This document shows, piece after piece, positions 55,853 to 64,000 of a stretch of DNA of 64,000 nt. The notes under the pieces are model-generated. The model searched no databases. It was not told the DNA's origin and was given only the letters and a program-made list of their open reading frames with translations. Source of the DNA: Methylophilus aquaticus (GTDB lineage: Bacteria; Pseudomonadota; Gammaproteobacteria; Burkholderiales; Methylophilaceae). The stretch lies in contig NZ_JAVCAP010000020.1 of NCBI RefSeq assembly GCF_030769565.1, positions 1-64,000 on the forward strand. The letters are read 5' to 3'. Position 1 is the stretch's first letter. Each line of letters opens with the position of its first letter. Made by a program: the position numbers and the translations under genes.

Positions 55853-57751
55853 ATGCCTCATATTACGCTTGATAATGCCAGTCTGGCATTCGGTCATCAT
55901 GCCTTGCTTGCCCAAGCCTCATTTCAGTTAGACCCAGGTGAACGCGTCGGCTTGATTGGTCGCAACGGGGCAGGTAAATCCAGTTTACTCAAAGCCATTG
56001 CAGGCACCATCAAACTAGATGAAGGCACCGTATGGCGAGCACCAGGCGTGCGTGTGGTCTATGTGCCGCAAGAGCCTGAACTGGATAATGCACATACCGT
56101 GTTTGAAGCGGTGGCAGAAGGTCTGGGCAGCTTGCAACAAACCATTATTGACTACCATCAGGTTACGCATGACATGGGCATGCCGGATGCCGATATTGAC
56201 GCGCTGATGGCACACATGCAGGCATTGCAGCATGAAATGGATGCGCAGAACGGATGGGCAGCGCAGTCTCGTGTCGAAACCGTGCTCAGTCGCTTAAAGC
56301 TCGATGCAGATGTACTCGTCTCCACGCTGTCTGGTGGCTGGCGCAAACGCGTGGCATTAGGGCGCGCACTGGTGGCAGAGCCTGAAGTATTGTTGCTGGA
56401 TGAGCCGACCAACCACCTGGACCTGGAAGCCATCGAGTGGCTGGAAGATTTGTTATTGGGATTTAATGGCAGTGTGTTGTTTATTACCCATGACCGGCGT
56501 TTTTTAGACAAGCTGGCCACACGCATTACTGAACTTGACCGTGGCAACCTGACAAATTTTGTGGGCAACTTTTCACAATACCAAATTAAAAAAGAAGAGC
56601 TGCTTGCTGTCGAAGAAACCCATGCAGCAAAATTCGATAAATTTTTGGCGCAGGAAGAAGTGTGGATCCGCCAGGGAATTAAAGCCCGCCGCACACGCAA
56701 TGAAGGGCGCGTGAGAAGACTGGAAGCGCTACGTTTAGACCGCGCCGCCAGACGTGAACGCCAGGGTGATGTCAAGCTCAACCTGGATGCTGGCGAACGC
56801 AGTGGAAAACTGGTTGCAGAACTTGATCGAGTCTATAAATCCTATGGCGATAAAGTATTAATTAAAGGCTTCAGCACCCGTATTTTACGTGGCGATAAAA
56901 TTGGTTTGCTCGGTCCAAACGGAATTGGAAAATCCACGCTCTTGAAACTTATTTTAGGTGACATTGAAGCGGACAGTGGCGAGATTCAGCGTGGCACAAA
57001 AATCAATGTTGCGTACTTTGACCAGATGCGGGAACAGCTGGATGAAGAAGCGACCTTGGCCGATACCATTAGTCCAGGTTCAGACTTTGTCGAAATCGGG
57101 AATGAGCGCAAACATGTGATCAGCTACCTGGAAGACTTTCTGTTTCCGCCACAACGCTCACGCTCACCGGTGAAATCACTTTCCGGTGGCGAACGCAACC
57201 GTTTACTCCTGGCACGCCTGTTTGCCCGTCCGGCCAACGTACTGGTGCTGGATGAACCGACCAATGATCTGGATATTGATACGCTGGAGCTACTGGAGAA
57301 CCTGCTACAGGATTATTCAGGCACCCTCTTCCTTGTCAGTCATGACCGCGCTTTTCTGGAAAACACCGTCACGCAAGTGATTGCTTTTGAAGGACAAGGC
57401 AAATTGACCGAATTTGGTGGTGGATACGATGACTGGTTAAGATTCAGCCAGGATCGTAGTCGAAAAACCGCTTCCACGCCAAAAGTATCGGCCGCTGCAA
57501 CCACAAATGTATCCACGGCAACCACACGAAAAACGTTGAGTTTCAAGGAACAACGCGAACTGGAGGCTTTGCCCGGCGAAATTGAAGCGCTGGAGCAGGA
57601 ACAATCGGCAATTCAGGCGCAATTTGCGCAAGGGGAAATCTACAAACAGGCACCGGAACAAGTCAAACAGTGTCAAGACCGTCTGGAGGCAATCGCGGGA
57701 CTGGTTTTGCAGAAAATGGAACGTTGGGAACAGCTCGAAGCACTGCTTTAA
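55853..57751 (+). CDS. uup: ABC-F ATPase Uup
   Basis: A 632-residue soluble ABC-F protein with two ATPase domains: Walker A GRNGAGKSS and GPNGIGKST, signatures LSGGWRKR and LSGGERNR, and VLLLDEPTNHLDLEA and VLVLDEPTNDLDIDT. A linker separates them. A C-terminal coiled coil (from about residue 545, ELEALPGEIEALEQEQ) identifies Uup, whose E. coli homologue (635 residues) acts on ribosomes and limits tandem-repeat deletion. ATG 55853 (MPHITL) is chosen on homology. Confidence 0.94.
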   Translation: MPHITLDNASLAFGHHALLAQASFQLDPGERVGLIGRNGAGKSSLLKAIAGTIKLDEGTVWRAPGVRVVYVPQEPELDNAHTVFEAVAEGLGSLQQTIIDYHQVTHDMGMPDADIDALMAHMQALQHEMDAQNGWAAQSRVETVLSRLKLDADVLVSTLSGGWRKRVALGRALVAEPEVLLLDEPTNHLDLEAIEWLEDLLLGFNGSVLFITHDRRFLDKLATRITELDRGNLTNFVGNFSQYQIKKEELLAVEETHAAKFDKFLAQEEVWIRQGIKARRTRNEGRVRRLEALRLDRAARRERQGDVKLNLDAGERSGKLVAELDRVYKSYGDKVLIKGFSTRILRGDKIGLLGPNGIGKSTLLKLILGDIEADSGEIQRGTKINVAYFDQMREQLDEEATLADTISPGSDFVEIGNERKHVISYLEDFLFPPQRSRSPVKSLSGGERNRLLLARLFARPANVLVLDEPTNDLDIDTLELLENLLQDYSGTLFLVSHDRAFLENTVTQVIAFEGQGKLTEFGGGYDDWLRFSQDRSRKTASTPKVSAAATTNVSTATTRKTLSFKEQRELEALPGEIEALEQEQSAIQAQFAQGEIYKQAPEQVKQCQDRLEAIAGLVLQKMERWEQLEALL

Positions 57752-57825
57752 TGAAATGCTGGTTTAATGCTGCATTGATTTAAGGACGCTTATCATTTAA
57801 GCACCCTTGCCAAACTGGATCCAAT

Positions 57826-57858
57826 AAAAAAGCCGAATCATTCAGATTCGGCTTTTTT
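57826..57858. terminator. Bidirectional terminator between uup and flgN
   Basis: aaaaaagccgaatc (57826-57839) pairs perfectly with gattcggctttttt (57845-57858) over a 5-base loop. T tracts on both strands let it end uup on the plus strand and flgMN on the minus strand. Confidence 0.93.
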
Positions 57859-57872
57859 ATTCAGTACGGACT

Positions 57873-58352
57873 TTACACAGAAAAGCTGGCGCGCGAACTG
57901 CCCGCTGCCTGGGCGTGACCATTTTTTCCGTAAAACTGCGGTATAGTCGTTTTACCACTCAATGCATCGAGCTTTTCCTGATTACGCAGGAAGTTTTTGT
58001 TGATCAAGATACCGTTTAACCGGTTCAACTCTTTTGCCTGGCTCAGGTGCGCCTGAAACGCTACCCAGGCTTTATCCAGCGTTTGGCTGGATTGCTGCTT
58101 TAACCATGCTGCCATGCCATTTTCATTGGCTTCATACCCGGCAGCGGCAAGCGCATCATAACGTTGATTGGCTGCTGCGCCCAGCGCTTGCAGCAACTCC
58201 ACCCGACTATCCACCATGCGTTCAATAGTATCCAGGTCAGCAGAAACCAATGCCGTTTGTTCTTCCTGCAAATCGCGCAACAACTGGGCTACCAATGAAG
58301 CATCTGCCTCAAAACTCACACTTGTATTATTCACCTGATTTGCAGTACCCAT
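57873..58352 (-). CDS. flgN: Flagellar export chaperone FlgN
   Basis: A 159-residue helical protein of the FlgN type, the chaperone of hook-filament junction proteins FlgK and FlgL. SLVAQLLRDLQEEQTALVSADLDTIERMVDSRVELLQAL at the N-terminus and LNGILINKNFLRNQEKLDALSG at the C-terminus are characteristic. ATG 58352 is placed about nine bases after an aaagg ribosome-binding site; ATG 58358 overlaps the flgM stop. It lies downstream of flgM. Confidence 0.9.
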   Translation of the reverse strand: MGTANQVNNTSVSFEADASLVAQLLRDLQEEQTALVSADLDTIERMVDSRVELLQALGAAANQRYDALAAAGYEANENGMAAWLKQQSSQTLDKAWVAFQAHLSQAKELNRLNGILINKNFLRNQEKLDALSGKTTIPQFYGKNGHAQAAGSSRASFSV

Positions 58353-58357
58353 ACACA

Positions 58358-58675
58358 TCACCTTTTATTTGGTTGTATTAAATCCTTGACGGTTTGTAAC
58401 AAACCATCGGCCACCTTGGCCGTATCTACTGAAAAATCACCACGCGTAATGGCAGCCTTGATTTCTTCCACCTTGTTTGCGTCAAATACTTCACCCGTGC
58501 TTAATCCACTTTCAAGCGAATGCAACTGCACCGATGTGGCTGACAAGGTCACGTTATCCGAAGCCACCTCAGGTTTATTGTCGGCTTTTTGTGAACCCTT
58601 GCTTGCTGAACCTTTATCCAGCACCGGCTTGTCTACACCGACACCCGGTTTTTTAATCGAATCTGAAATATTCAT
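58358..58675 (-). CDS. flgM: Anti-sigma-28 factor FlgM
   Basis: A 105-residue FlgM with the disordered N-terminus MNISDSIKKPGV and the sigma-binding C-terminal helices FDANKVEEIKAAITRGDFSVDTAKVADGLLQ. It holds FliA inactive until it is exported through the hook-basal body. ATG 58675 is fixed by a gagggt ribosome-binding site; a longer frame to 58759 would include the sigma-28 promoter at 58750-58776 and is rejected. Confidence 0.95.
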   Translation of the reverse strand: MNISDSIKKPGVGVDKPVLDKGSASKGSQKADNKPEVASDNVTLSATSVQLHSLESGLSTGEVFDANKVEEIKAAITRGDFSVDTAKVADGLLQTVKDLIQPNKR

Positions 58676-58749
58676 GCCAACCCTCTGTTTCTGGTTATCT
58701 GTTGAGTCATGGGCTTTATTTTGCACATGAGCTACACTCGTTAACAGTT

Positions 58750-58776
58750 CTATCGGCATAGTTTAAGCGAACTTTA
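58750..58776 (-). promoter_or_regulatory. Sigma-28 (FliA) promoter of flgM-flgN
   Basis: On the minus strand TAAA (58773-58776), 15 bases, then GCCGATAG (58750-58757) matches the sigma-28 consensus TAAA-N15-GCCGATAA at 11 of 12 bases. It would start a transcript about 70 bases before flgM, making flgM-flgN part of the late flagellar class and closing the FliA-FlgM feedback loop. Confidence 0.85.
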
Positions 58777-58849
58777 GGGCTTTAGTTAGTTTTTATCGAA
58801 AGTAATTTGCGCATCAAGCATTTTTGCAACGCAATCGTTGTGGATGTCA

Positions 58850-59611
58850 CTAAAAGCGGACTTCGACATGACCGGAGGCCTGTGCCACACCTTTAATGAT
58901 TTGTCCGCTACTGACTTTCACATCCACCACTTGACCGGCCTTGGCCGTTTGCATTGCGGTGCCATCAGCAGTAATCACAAATCCCTGTCCGGTGCTGTTC
59001 AACCGGACTGTCTGTCCTTGCAGCACAACAGGCACGGACTTGAGCAACTCGGGGCGCAATACCGTCCCCAGGGGCATATTCAGTGCAGCCTGCTTGCCAT
59101 CGAGCATCGTCAAGTCGGTAATAATACCAGCGGGTAATTTGGTTAAATCTCCGCTCTGCATCACCACATCAGTGGTTTGCAGCATACTGCCCTGGCCCAC
59201 AGGCAAGGCTGTCACTGCATAGTCGCCCCACACCTGCACATCGGCCTGTACATATAAGGACCATGGTTTGGCCAACGTTTGCACACAGCGTACACCAATG
59301 TGGGTTTTACCCCACAAACGCGCACCCTGTACAGCAAACCCTTCCATCAACTCACAGGCACTGACATGTACACGACTGTCCAGCGGCTGAATCTCAATAT
59401 TGACTTTACCGGGATACCCCTGTGTCTGGCTTTGTACATATTGCAATACGGTTTGATAAATGCGCGCATGCAGCTCGGAGCCGGCCGGGAGTGACATGCG
59501 TGGCTGGCTAGCGGCCATGGTTACATGGGCATCACCTGCGGCCAGCGCAATGTGACTAGTGGCCAGAAGCAGGCCCCATCCCATCGCAGACAATCTCAAC
59601 CAGTTTTTCAT
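58850..59611 (-). CDS. flgA: Flagellar P-ring assembly chaperone FlgA
   Basis: A 253-residue periplasmic protein with a signal peptide (about residues 1-25, ending HIALA). The C-terminal SAF-like domain covers about residues 130-253 and includes LTKLPAGIITDLTMLDGKQAALNMPLGTVLR and FVITADGTAMQTAKAGQVVDVKV. FlgA helps build the P ring of the basal body. The gene is divergent from flgB; in the 269-base gap I could not identify a clear sigma-28 or sigma-54 promoter. Confidence 0.94.
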   Translation of the reverse strand: MKNWLRLSAMGWGLLLATSHIALAAGDAHVTMAASQPRMSLPAGSELHARIYQTVLQYVQSQTQGYPGKVNIEIQPLDSRVHVSACELMEGFAVQGARLWGKTHIGVRCVQTLAKPWSLYVQADVQVWGDYAVTALPVGQGSMLQTTDVVMQSGDLTKLPAGIITDLTMLDGKQAALNMPLGTVLRPELLKSVPVVLQGQTVRLNSTGQGFVITADGTAMQTAKAGQVVDVKVSSGQIIKGVAQASGHVEVRF

Positions 59612-59880
59612 GCGATCTATTGTGGCGCATCACACACCAAACTAATTGACGAAATAAAGGGTATTTCTACCGTTTAATTGGGAAATAGTCGATCAGACAG
59701 CGGCGTAGACTAGGCATAGCTAGTAAAAGTGTCGCATGTGCACATAGCCCTGCTGAACAGAAGCCTGTTGACTGCTGTAACGGCCAGCCATCAGGAAACT
59801 TTAGCCACATAGATACTTTTTAGAAGACACAGTAATAGCGCCTGACGATTGCGCTTTGAGACACGAGAAAGGAACTGACC

Positions 59881-60312
59881 ATGATCAACAAACTGGATGC
59901 TGCGCTGAGTTTTCACCAAACAGCATTGCGGGTGCGCAATCAGCGTCAGGAGCTGCTTGCTTCCAATATTGCGAACGCGGATACGCCGCATTACAAAGCG
60001 CGTGATATCGATTTCAAGTCTACGTTTAGTCAGGCGCTACAGCAAAGTATCAGCACCACGGCTAATCCCCAGCAAACGGGCGGACTGCAACAAACCAGCA
60101 ACGGTCATATGACTGGCACTGCCAGCAATAGTTATGCTGGCGCCGGCGAACCACTGTTTCGTCCCGTGGTGCAAGGTGCCGTGGATGGCAACACGGTGGA
60201 TATGGATGAAGAACGTAATGCTTATGTCGACAATAGCATCCGTTATGAGGCGAGCCTCACCATGATTACAGGGCAGATCAAGAAAATGCTGACTGCCATT
60301 AATGGCCAGTAA
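59881..60312 (+). CDS. flgB: Flagellar basal-body rod protein FlgB
   Basis: A 143-residue proximal rod protein. The N-terminal LRVRNQRQELLASNIANADTPHYKARDIDF and the C-terminal ASLTMITGQIKKMLTAINGQ are the coiled-coil-forming ends shared by axial proteins. It is the first gene of a flgBCDEFG operon, with a gaaagga ribosome-binding site. Confidence 0.96.
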   Translation: MINKLDAALSFHQTALRVRNQRQELLASNIANADTPHYKARDIDFKSTFSQALQQSISTTANPQQTGGLQQTSNGHMTGTASNSYAGAGEPLFRPVVQGAVDGNTVDMDEERNAYVDNSIRYEASLTMITGQIKKMLTAINGQ

Positions 60313-60329
60313 GGTAAAGGAGCAATCAC

Positions 60330-60734
60330 ATGTCTCTGTTTAATGTATTCAAAATTTCCGGTTCAGCCATGAGCGCGCAATCACAGCGCCTGAATACCGT
60401 GGCCAGTAACCTGGCCAACGCCGATAGCGTGGTGAGTTCGGATGGCAAACCTTACCAATCGAAACAGGTGGTCTTCAAAGCCATTCAAGATGCAGGCAGT
60501 AATACCAGTACCGTCAAGGTAGACCGGGTGATTGAAGATACTGCACCAGGCAAAATGGTCTACGACCCCAAACACCCAATGGCAAACGGTGAGGGTTACG
60601 TCACCATGCCTAACGTGAATGTCACTGAAGAAATGGTCAACATGATCTCGGCATCACGCGCATATCAAAACAACGTGGAAACGATGAATGCTGCCAAATC
60701 CATGCTGTTGAAAACACTCAATATCGGTCAATAA
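60330..60734 (+). CDS. flgC: Flagellar basal-body rod protein FlgC
   Basis: A 134-residue rod protein with the axial N-terminus [53 protein letters not shown]-like centre, and [14 protein letters not shown] at the end. It lies 17 bases after flgB with an aaaggag ribosome-binding site. Confidence 0.97.
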   Translation: MSLFNVFKISGSAMSAQSQRLNTVASNLANADSVVSSDGKPYQSKQVVFKAIQDAGSNTSTVKVDRVIEDTAPGKMVYDPKHPMANGEGYVTMPNVNVTEEMVNMISASRAYQNNVETMNAAKSMLLKTLNIGQ

Positions 60735-60756
60735 CCTTATATAAGGAATTTTTAAT

Positions 60757-61428
60757 ATGACAACCGTGAATACCCAGAATAACGTTTCCCAAGAGCTGCT
60801 CGACTCGGTCAACAAAAAGAGTTCTACCGGCACCACCACCGACGAAGCGCAAGACCGTTTTATGACCTTGCTGATCACACAGATGAAGAATCAGGATCCG
60901 CTTAACCCCATGGATAACGCGCAGGTCACCAGCCAGATGGCGCAACTGAACACCGTGACCGGGATTAACAAATTAAACGAAACCATGAGCAGCCTGATCA
61001 GCAGCGTGCAACTCGGACAGTCTTACCAGGCAACCAGCATGATAGGCCACAATGTACTGGTATCCGGAAATACGCTGACCCATAGCGAAAGCGGTGGTTA
61101 TTTTGGCGTCAATGTGCCGAATGGTGCAGACAGCCTGAGCGTTGCCATTAAAGACGGTGCCGGGACAACCATACGCACCCTGACTTTTGGCAAGCAGGAA
61201 ACCGGTGTGAATGCACTTAGCTGGGACGGGAAAGCCGATGATGGCACCACCGCTCCAAGCGGCAACTACACCTATGAGATCACTGCTAAAACAGGTGACA
61301 CCCAAGTCAGCAGCACGGCATTGAGCCTGGCGCAGGTACAAAGTGTGTCAACCGGCACCAGTGGGGTCAAACTGAATTTAAGCAACAACACGGCAGTCGC
61401 AATTTCGGATGTCTCAGAAATTTTCTAA
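60757..61428 (+). CDS. flgD: Hook assembly scaffold FlgD
   Basis: A 223-residue hook-cap protein. QDRFMTLLITQMKNQDPLNPMDNAQVTSQMAQL at about residues 28-60 is the FlgD signature; the C-terminal half is a FlgD Ig-like/FlgD-tudor domain (SWDGKADDGTTAPSGNYTYEI). It is removed once the hook is complete. Confidence 0.96.
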   Translation: MTTVNTQNNVSQELLDSVNKKSSTGTTTDEAQDRFMTLLITQMKNQDPLNPMDNAQVTSQMAQLNTVTGINKLNETMSSLISSVQLGQSYQATSMIGHNVLVSGNTLTHSESGGYFGVNVPNGADSLSVAIKDGAGTTIRTLTFGKQETGVNALSWDGKADDGTTAPSGNYTYEITAKTGDTQVSSTALSLAQVQSVSTGTSGVKLNLSNNTAVAISDVSEIF

Positions 61429-61466
61429 CTTATTGAGATTTATGGTCTTTATCAAGGAGTGATAAC

Positions 61467-62678
61467 ATGGCTTTTTCACAAGGTTTAAGTGGTTTAAATG
61501 CAGCGTCTAAAGCGCTGGAAGTCATTGGCAACAATGTCTCTAACGCCAATACGGTTGGTTTCAAACAATCTCGTGCAGAATTCTCGGATGTATTTGCTGC
61601 GTCACTGAGTGGTTCAGGCACCACTCAAATCGGTATTGGTACCAAAATCTCTGATGTGGCCCAGCAGTTTACCCAGGGGAACATCACCGCTACCAACAAC
61701 ACGCTGGATGTGGCAATTAACGGCGCTGGCTTCTTTCGCCTGAGTAATAATGGTGCGGTCACTTATACACGTAACGGCCAGTTCCAGATGGATAAAAACG
61801 GTTACATTGTCACCAGTGATGGCAAACGTCTGATGGGTAACAGCGCCGATAACCTGAACGGTTCCAGCCCGGTAGAGATCCAGATCGATACCAGTGATTT
61901 GCAACCTGTGGCCTCAAGTAAAATCACCGGCACCTTGAACCTGAATTCTGCCAGCACAGCGATTGACCAGACGGTCACTCCGTTTAGCTCCACCGACCCG
62001 ACCAGTTACACCAACTCCACCGCGATTACCGTGTATGACAACCTTGGTAACTCACATAACGTACAAAACTACTATGTGAAAACTGCCGCGAACACCTGGA
62101 ATGTCTATACCACCGTCGATGGTACGGATGTGACCCCTGCTACGACGCCAACCATGGTATTTAATGCAGGCGGCTATGATGCGACCAACTCCAGTGTGAC
62201 GGCGGTGAGCTTCACACCGACGACGGGTGGCGCGACCATGAATATCAGTTTTGACTATTCTGCCAGCACCCAGTACGGCTCTTCCTTTAGTGTCAACAAG
62301 CTGAGCCAGGATGGTTACTCTTCTGGCCGGATTGCCAGCTTTACGATCGGCGATGATGGCATCATTCAAGGCCGCTACACCAACGGTCAATCCAAAGACC
62401 TGGGACGCGTGATCCTGGCCAACTTTGTAAACCCGAATGGTCTGCAATCGCTCGGCGGTAACCAGTGGATGGCCACCTACGAATCCGGGGATGAACTGAT
62501 AGGCGCACCTGGCAGCAGCACGCTGGGCGTCCTGCAATCTTCTGCAGTAGAAGATTCAAACGTGGATTTGACGGCTGAACTGGTGAACATGATCACTGCA
62601 CAACGTATCTACCAAGCCAATGCCCAAACCATCAAAACGCAAGATCAGGTCATGCAGACACTGGTCAACCTGAGATAG
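61467..62678 (+). CDS. flgE: Flagellar hook protein FlgE
   Basis: A 403-residue hook subunit with N-terminal FSQGLSGLNAASKALEVIGNNVSNANTVGFK, a variable middle region rich in Ser and Thr and C-terminal DLTAELVNMITAQRIYQANAQTIKTQDQVMQTL. A caaggag ribosome-binding site lies before ATG 61467. Confidence 0.97.
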   Translation: MAFSQGLSGLNAASKALEVIGNNVSNANTVGFKQSRAEFSDVFAASLSGSGTTQIGIGTKISDVAQQFTQGNITATNNTLDVAINGAGFFRLSNNGAVTYTRNGQFQMDKNGYIVTSDGKRLMGNSADNLNGSSPVEIQIDTSDLQPVASSKITGTLNLNSASTAIDQTVTPFSSTDPTSYTNSTAITVYDNLGNSHNVQNYYVKTAANTWNVYTTVDGTDVTPATTPTMVFNAGGYDATNSSVTAVSFTPTTGGATMNISFDYSASTQYGSSFSVNKLSQDGYSSGRIASFTIGDDGIIQGRYTNGQSKDLGRVILANFVNPNGLQSLGGNQWMATYESGDELIGAPGSSTLGVLQSSAVEDSNVDLTAELVNMITAQRIYQANAQTIKTQDQVMQTLVNLR

Positions 62679-62720
62679 TGAAGCTGCATCCCGGTAATCA
62701 AGCATGATGAAGGAAGCCTT

Positions 62721-63464
62721 ATGGATCGCCTGATTTATACCGCCATGAGTGGCGCCAAACATATCCTGGAACAGCAGGCCACGACGGCCCATAACCTGGC
62801 CAATGCATCAACGACGGGCTTTAAAGCGCAAATTGACAGCTTTAGAGCCGTTCCAGTACTGGGTAATGGCTTGCCCACCCGGGCATTTGTGGTAGATGCC
62901 ACGGTAGGCACGGATTACAGATCAGGCAGCATAGAGCAAACCGGGCGTGATCTGGATGTTGCCATACAGGGAGATGGCTGGATTGCCGTGCAACGCGCCG
63001 ACGGCTCTGAGGGCTATACTCGTAACGGCGCACTGCAAATCAACCAGAATGGGCAATTGCAAACTGCCACTGGCCTGAATGTGATGGGCGATGGTGGACC
63101 GATCAGCATTCCGCCGGATGTTACCATCACCATTGCCAAAGACGGCACAATTTCCAGCGTCAACAACCTGACTGCACCCGGTGCGACCACGATTATCGGC
63201 CGACTCAAACTGACCAATCCGCCAGCATCCAGCTTGAAACGTGCGGATGATGGCCTGTTTGTCACCACCAACGGCCAGCCTGCCCCACTCGACCCGGCTG
63301 TCAGTGTCATTGGTGGCGCGCTCGAAAGCAGTAATGTGAACGTGGTGGAAACCATGGTCAACATGATCAGTCTGGCGCGCGGTTTTGAGATGCAAATGAA
63401 GATGCTGGAAAATGCGCAAAACAACGCAGGAAAAGCCGATCAACTCTTCAGTATGAATGGTTAA
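62721..63464 (+). CDS. flgF: Flagellar basal-body rod protein FlgF
   Basis: A 247-residue proximal rod protein: MDRLIYTAMSGAKHILEQQATTAHNLANASTTGFKAQ at the N-terminus and VETMVNMISLARGFEMQMKML near the C-terminus. It follows flgE in the usual order and precedes flgG. Confidence 0.96.
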   Translation: MDRLIYTAMSGAKHILEQQATTAHNLANASTTGFKAQIDSFRAVPVLGNGLPTRAFVVDATVGTDYRSGSIEQTGRDLDVAIQGDGWIAVQRADGSEGYTRNGALQINQNGQLQTATGLNVMGDGGPISIPPDVTITIAKDGTISSVNNLTAPGATTIIGRLKLTNPPASSLKRADDGLFVTTNGQPAPLDPAVSVIGGALESSNVNVVETMVNMISLARGFEMQMKMLENAQNNAGKADQLFSMNG

Positions 63465-63517
63465 ACGCTGGACTATTATTTAGCTATACACATGGGTGAA
63501 TACCCAAGGAGTGAACG

Positions 63518-64000
63518 ATGATACGCTCATTATGGATTTCAAAAACAGGCCTGGATGCGCAACAAACGCAAATGGACGTGATTTCTAACAACCTGGCCAA
63601 CGTCAGCACCAGTGGTTTTAAAAAGTCACGTGCTGTGTTTGAAGACCTGCTCTACCAGAATATCCGCCAGGTCGGCGCGCAAACATCGCAGCAAAGCCAG
63701 TCACCCAGCGGCTTGCAACTGGGCACCGGTGTCAAGCCTGTGGCCACTGAACGCATTTTCACCCAAGGCAACCTGCAGCAAACCAGCAACGACAAAGATG
63801 TGGCCATTCAAGGCCAGGGCTTTTTCCAGATTTTATTACCGGACGGCACGACTGCGTACACGCGTGACGGCTCTTTCCAGATTGATAACCAGGGGCAGCT
63901 GGTCACCGCCAGCGGCTTTCCGGTACAACCGGCGATTACCGTGCCTGCCAATGCGCAAAGCCTGACCGTTGGCCGTGATGGCGTGGTATCCATCACAACG
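63518..64000 (+). CDS. flgG: Flagellar distal rod protein FlgG (partial, cut by window end)
   Basis: The first 161 residues of Flg[19 protein letters not shown], then [30 protein letters not shown], followed by [26 protein letters not shown], all typical of FlgG. An aaggag ribosome-binding site lies seven bases before ATG 63518. The C-terminal 100 or so residues lie beyond the window. Confidence 0.96.
   Translation, partial: MIRSLWISKTGLDAQQTQMDVISNNLANVSTSGFKKSRAVFEDLLYQNIRQVGAQTSQQSQSPSGLQLGTGVKPVATERIFTQGNLQQTSNDKDVAIQGQGFFQILLPDGTTAYTRDGSFQIDNQGQLVTASGFPVQPAITVPANAQSLTVGRDGVVSITT

Noticed and set aside
58676-58759. Longer FlgM start at 58759
   Set aside because: It would place the sigma-28 promoter inside the coding region; the usual FlgM N-terminus starts at 58675.

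Overview
The window looks like a chromosomal segment of a motile Gram-negative betaproteobacterium. A methylotroph of the Methylophilaceae is my best guess, inferred from the overall gene set, the flgN-flgM-flgA / flgBCDEFG arrangement and the roughly 50% GC core. No rRNA, tRNA, CRISPR array or insertion sequence was seen.

Layout. (1) 0.3-5.9 kb, plus strand: a COG0523 metallochaperone GTPase, a YqhA-type membrane protein, a DUF4149 membrane protein, a secreted EF-hand protein, then a soluble chemoreceptor with four near-identical PAS domains behind a Fur-box-like site. (2) 5.9-8.6 kb: a NhaR-like LysR regulator divergent from sbtA-sbtB (Na+-dependent bicarbonate transporter and PII-like partner). 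(3) 8.6-17.8 kb, minus strand: kup, kdpE, a short kdpD, a TonB-like protein and hrpA, i.e. a potassium module without KdpFABC. (4) 18.1-26.1 kb: a small secreted protein, a periplasmic-type ATP-dependent DNA ligase behind a 32-bp perfect palindrome, a methyltransferase, a DUF481 outer-membrane protein, an RbgA/YlqF GTPase, a diguanylate cyclase and rep helicase. (5) 26.1-28.0 kb: an inserted block with two nucleotidyltransferase/HepT toxin-antitoxin pairs in opposite gene order, closed by a decayed second copy of the rep 3' end. (6) 28.0-55.5 kb: a large surface-polysaccharide locus that opens with a ugd fragment. (7) 55.9-57.8 kb: uup. (8) 57.9-64 kb: flagellar genes flgN, flgM and flgA on the minus strand and flgBCDEF plus partial flgG on the plus strand. 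A well-matched sigma-28 promoter lies before flgM.

The polysaccharide locus encodes GDP-fucose synthesis (gmd, fcl), a 3,4-ketoisomerase/aminotransferase pair (FdtA/FdtB type), and a nonulosonic (pseudaminic-type) acid pathway: PseB, PseC, PseG, PseI, PseF. It also carries HisH-like, HisF-like and PseA/WbpG-like proteins for amidination and a second NeuB-family synthase. PseH acetyltransferase is missing, and a sugar formyltransferase sits between pseG and pseI where pseH would be expected, suggesting an N-formylated nonulosonate. The HisF-like protein has Ile where the catalytic Asp11 of histidine-pathway HisF should be. An AT-rich block (about 41.6-47.6 kb, several TTG starts) adds a capsule-type transferase, a PglK-like ABC flippase, FkbM and other methyltransferases and glycosyltransferases. 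The locus ends with a reductase, an initiating phosphoglycosyl transferase and a WbpM-type 4,6-dehydratase, the usual set for starting a glycan on QuiNAc/FucNAc. No Wzx or Wzy is present, so the ABC protein is the only candidate flippase in view.

The most notable points are the predicted formyl/amidino nonulosonate pathway, the rep-tail duplication flanking the toxin-antitoxin island, the SbtAB/NhaR-like unit, the minimal KdpDE-Kup module, and the ligE palindrome.
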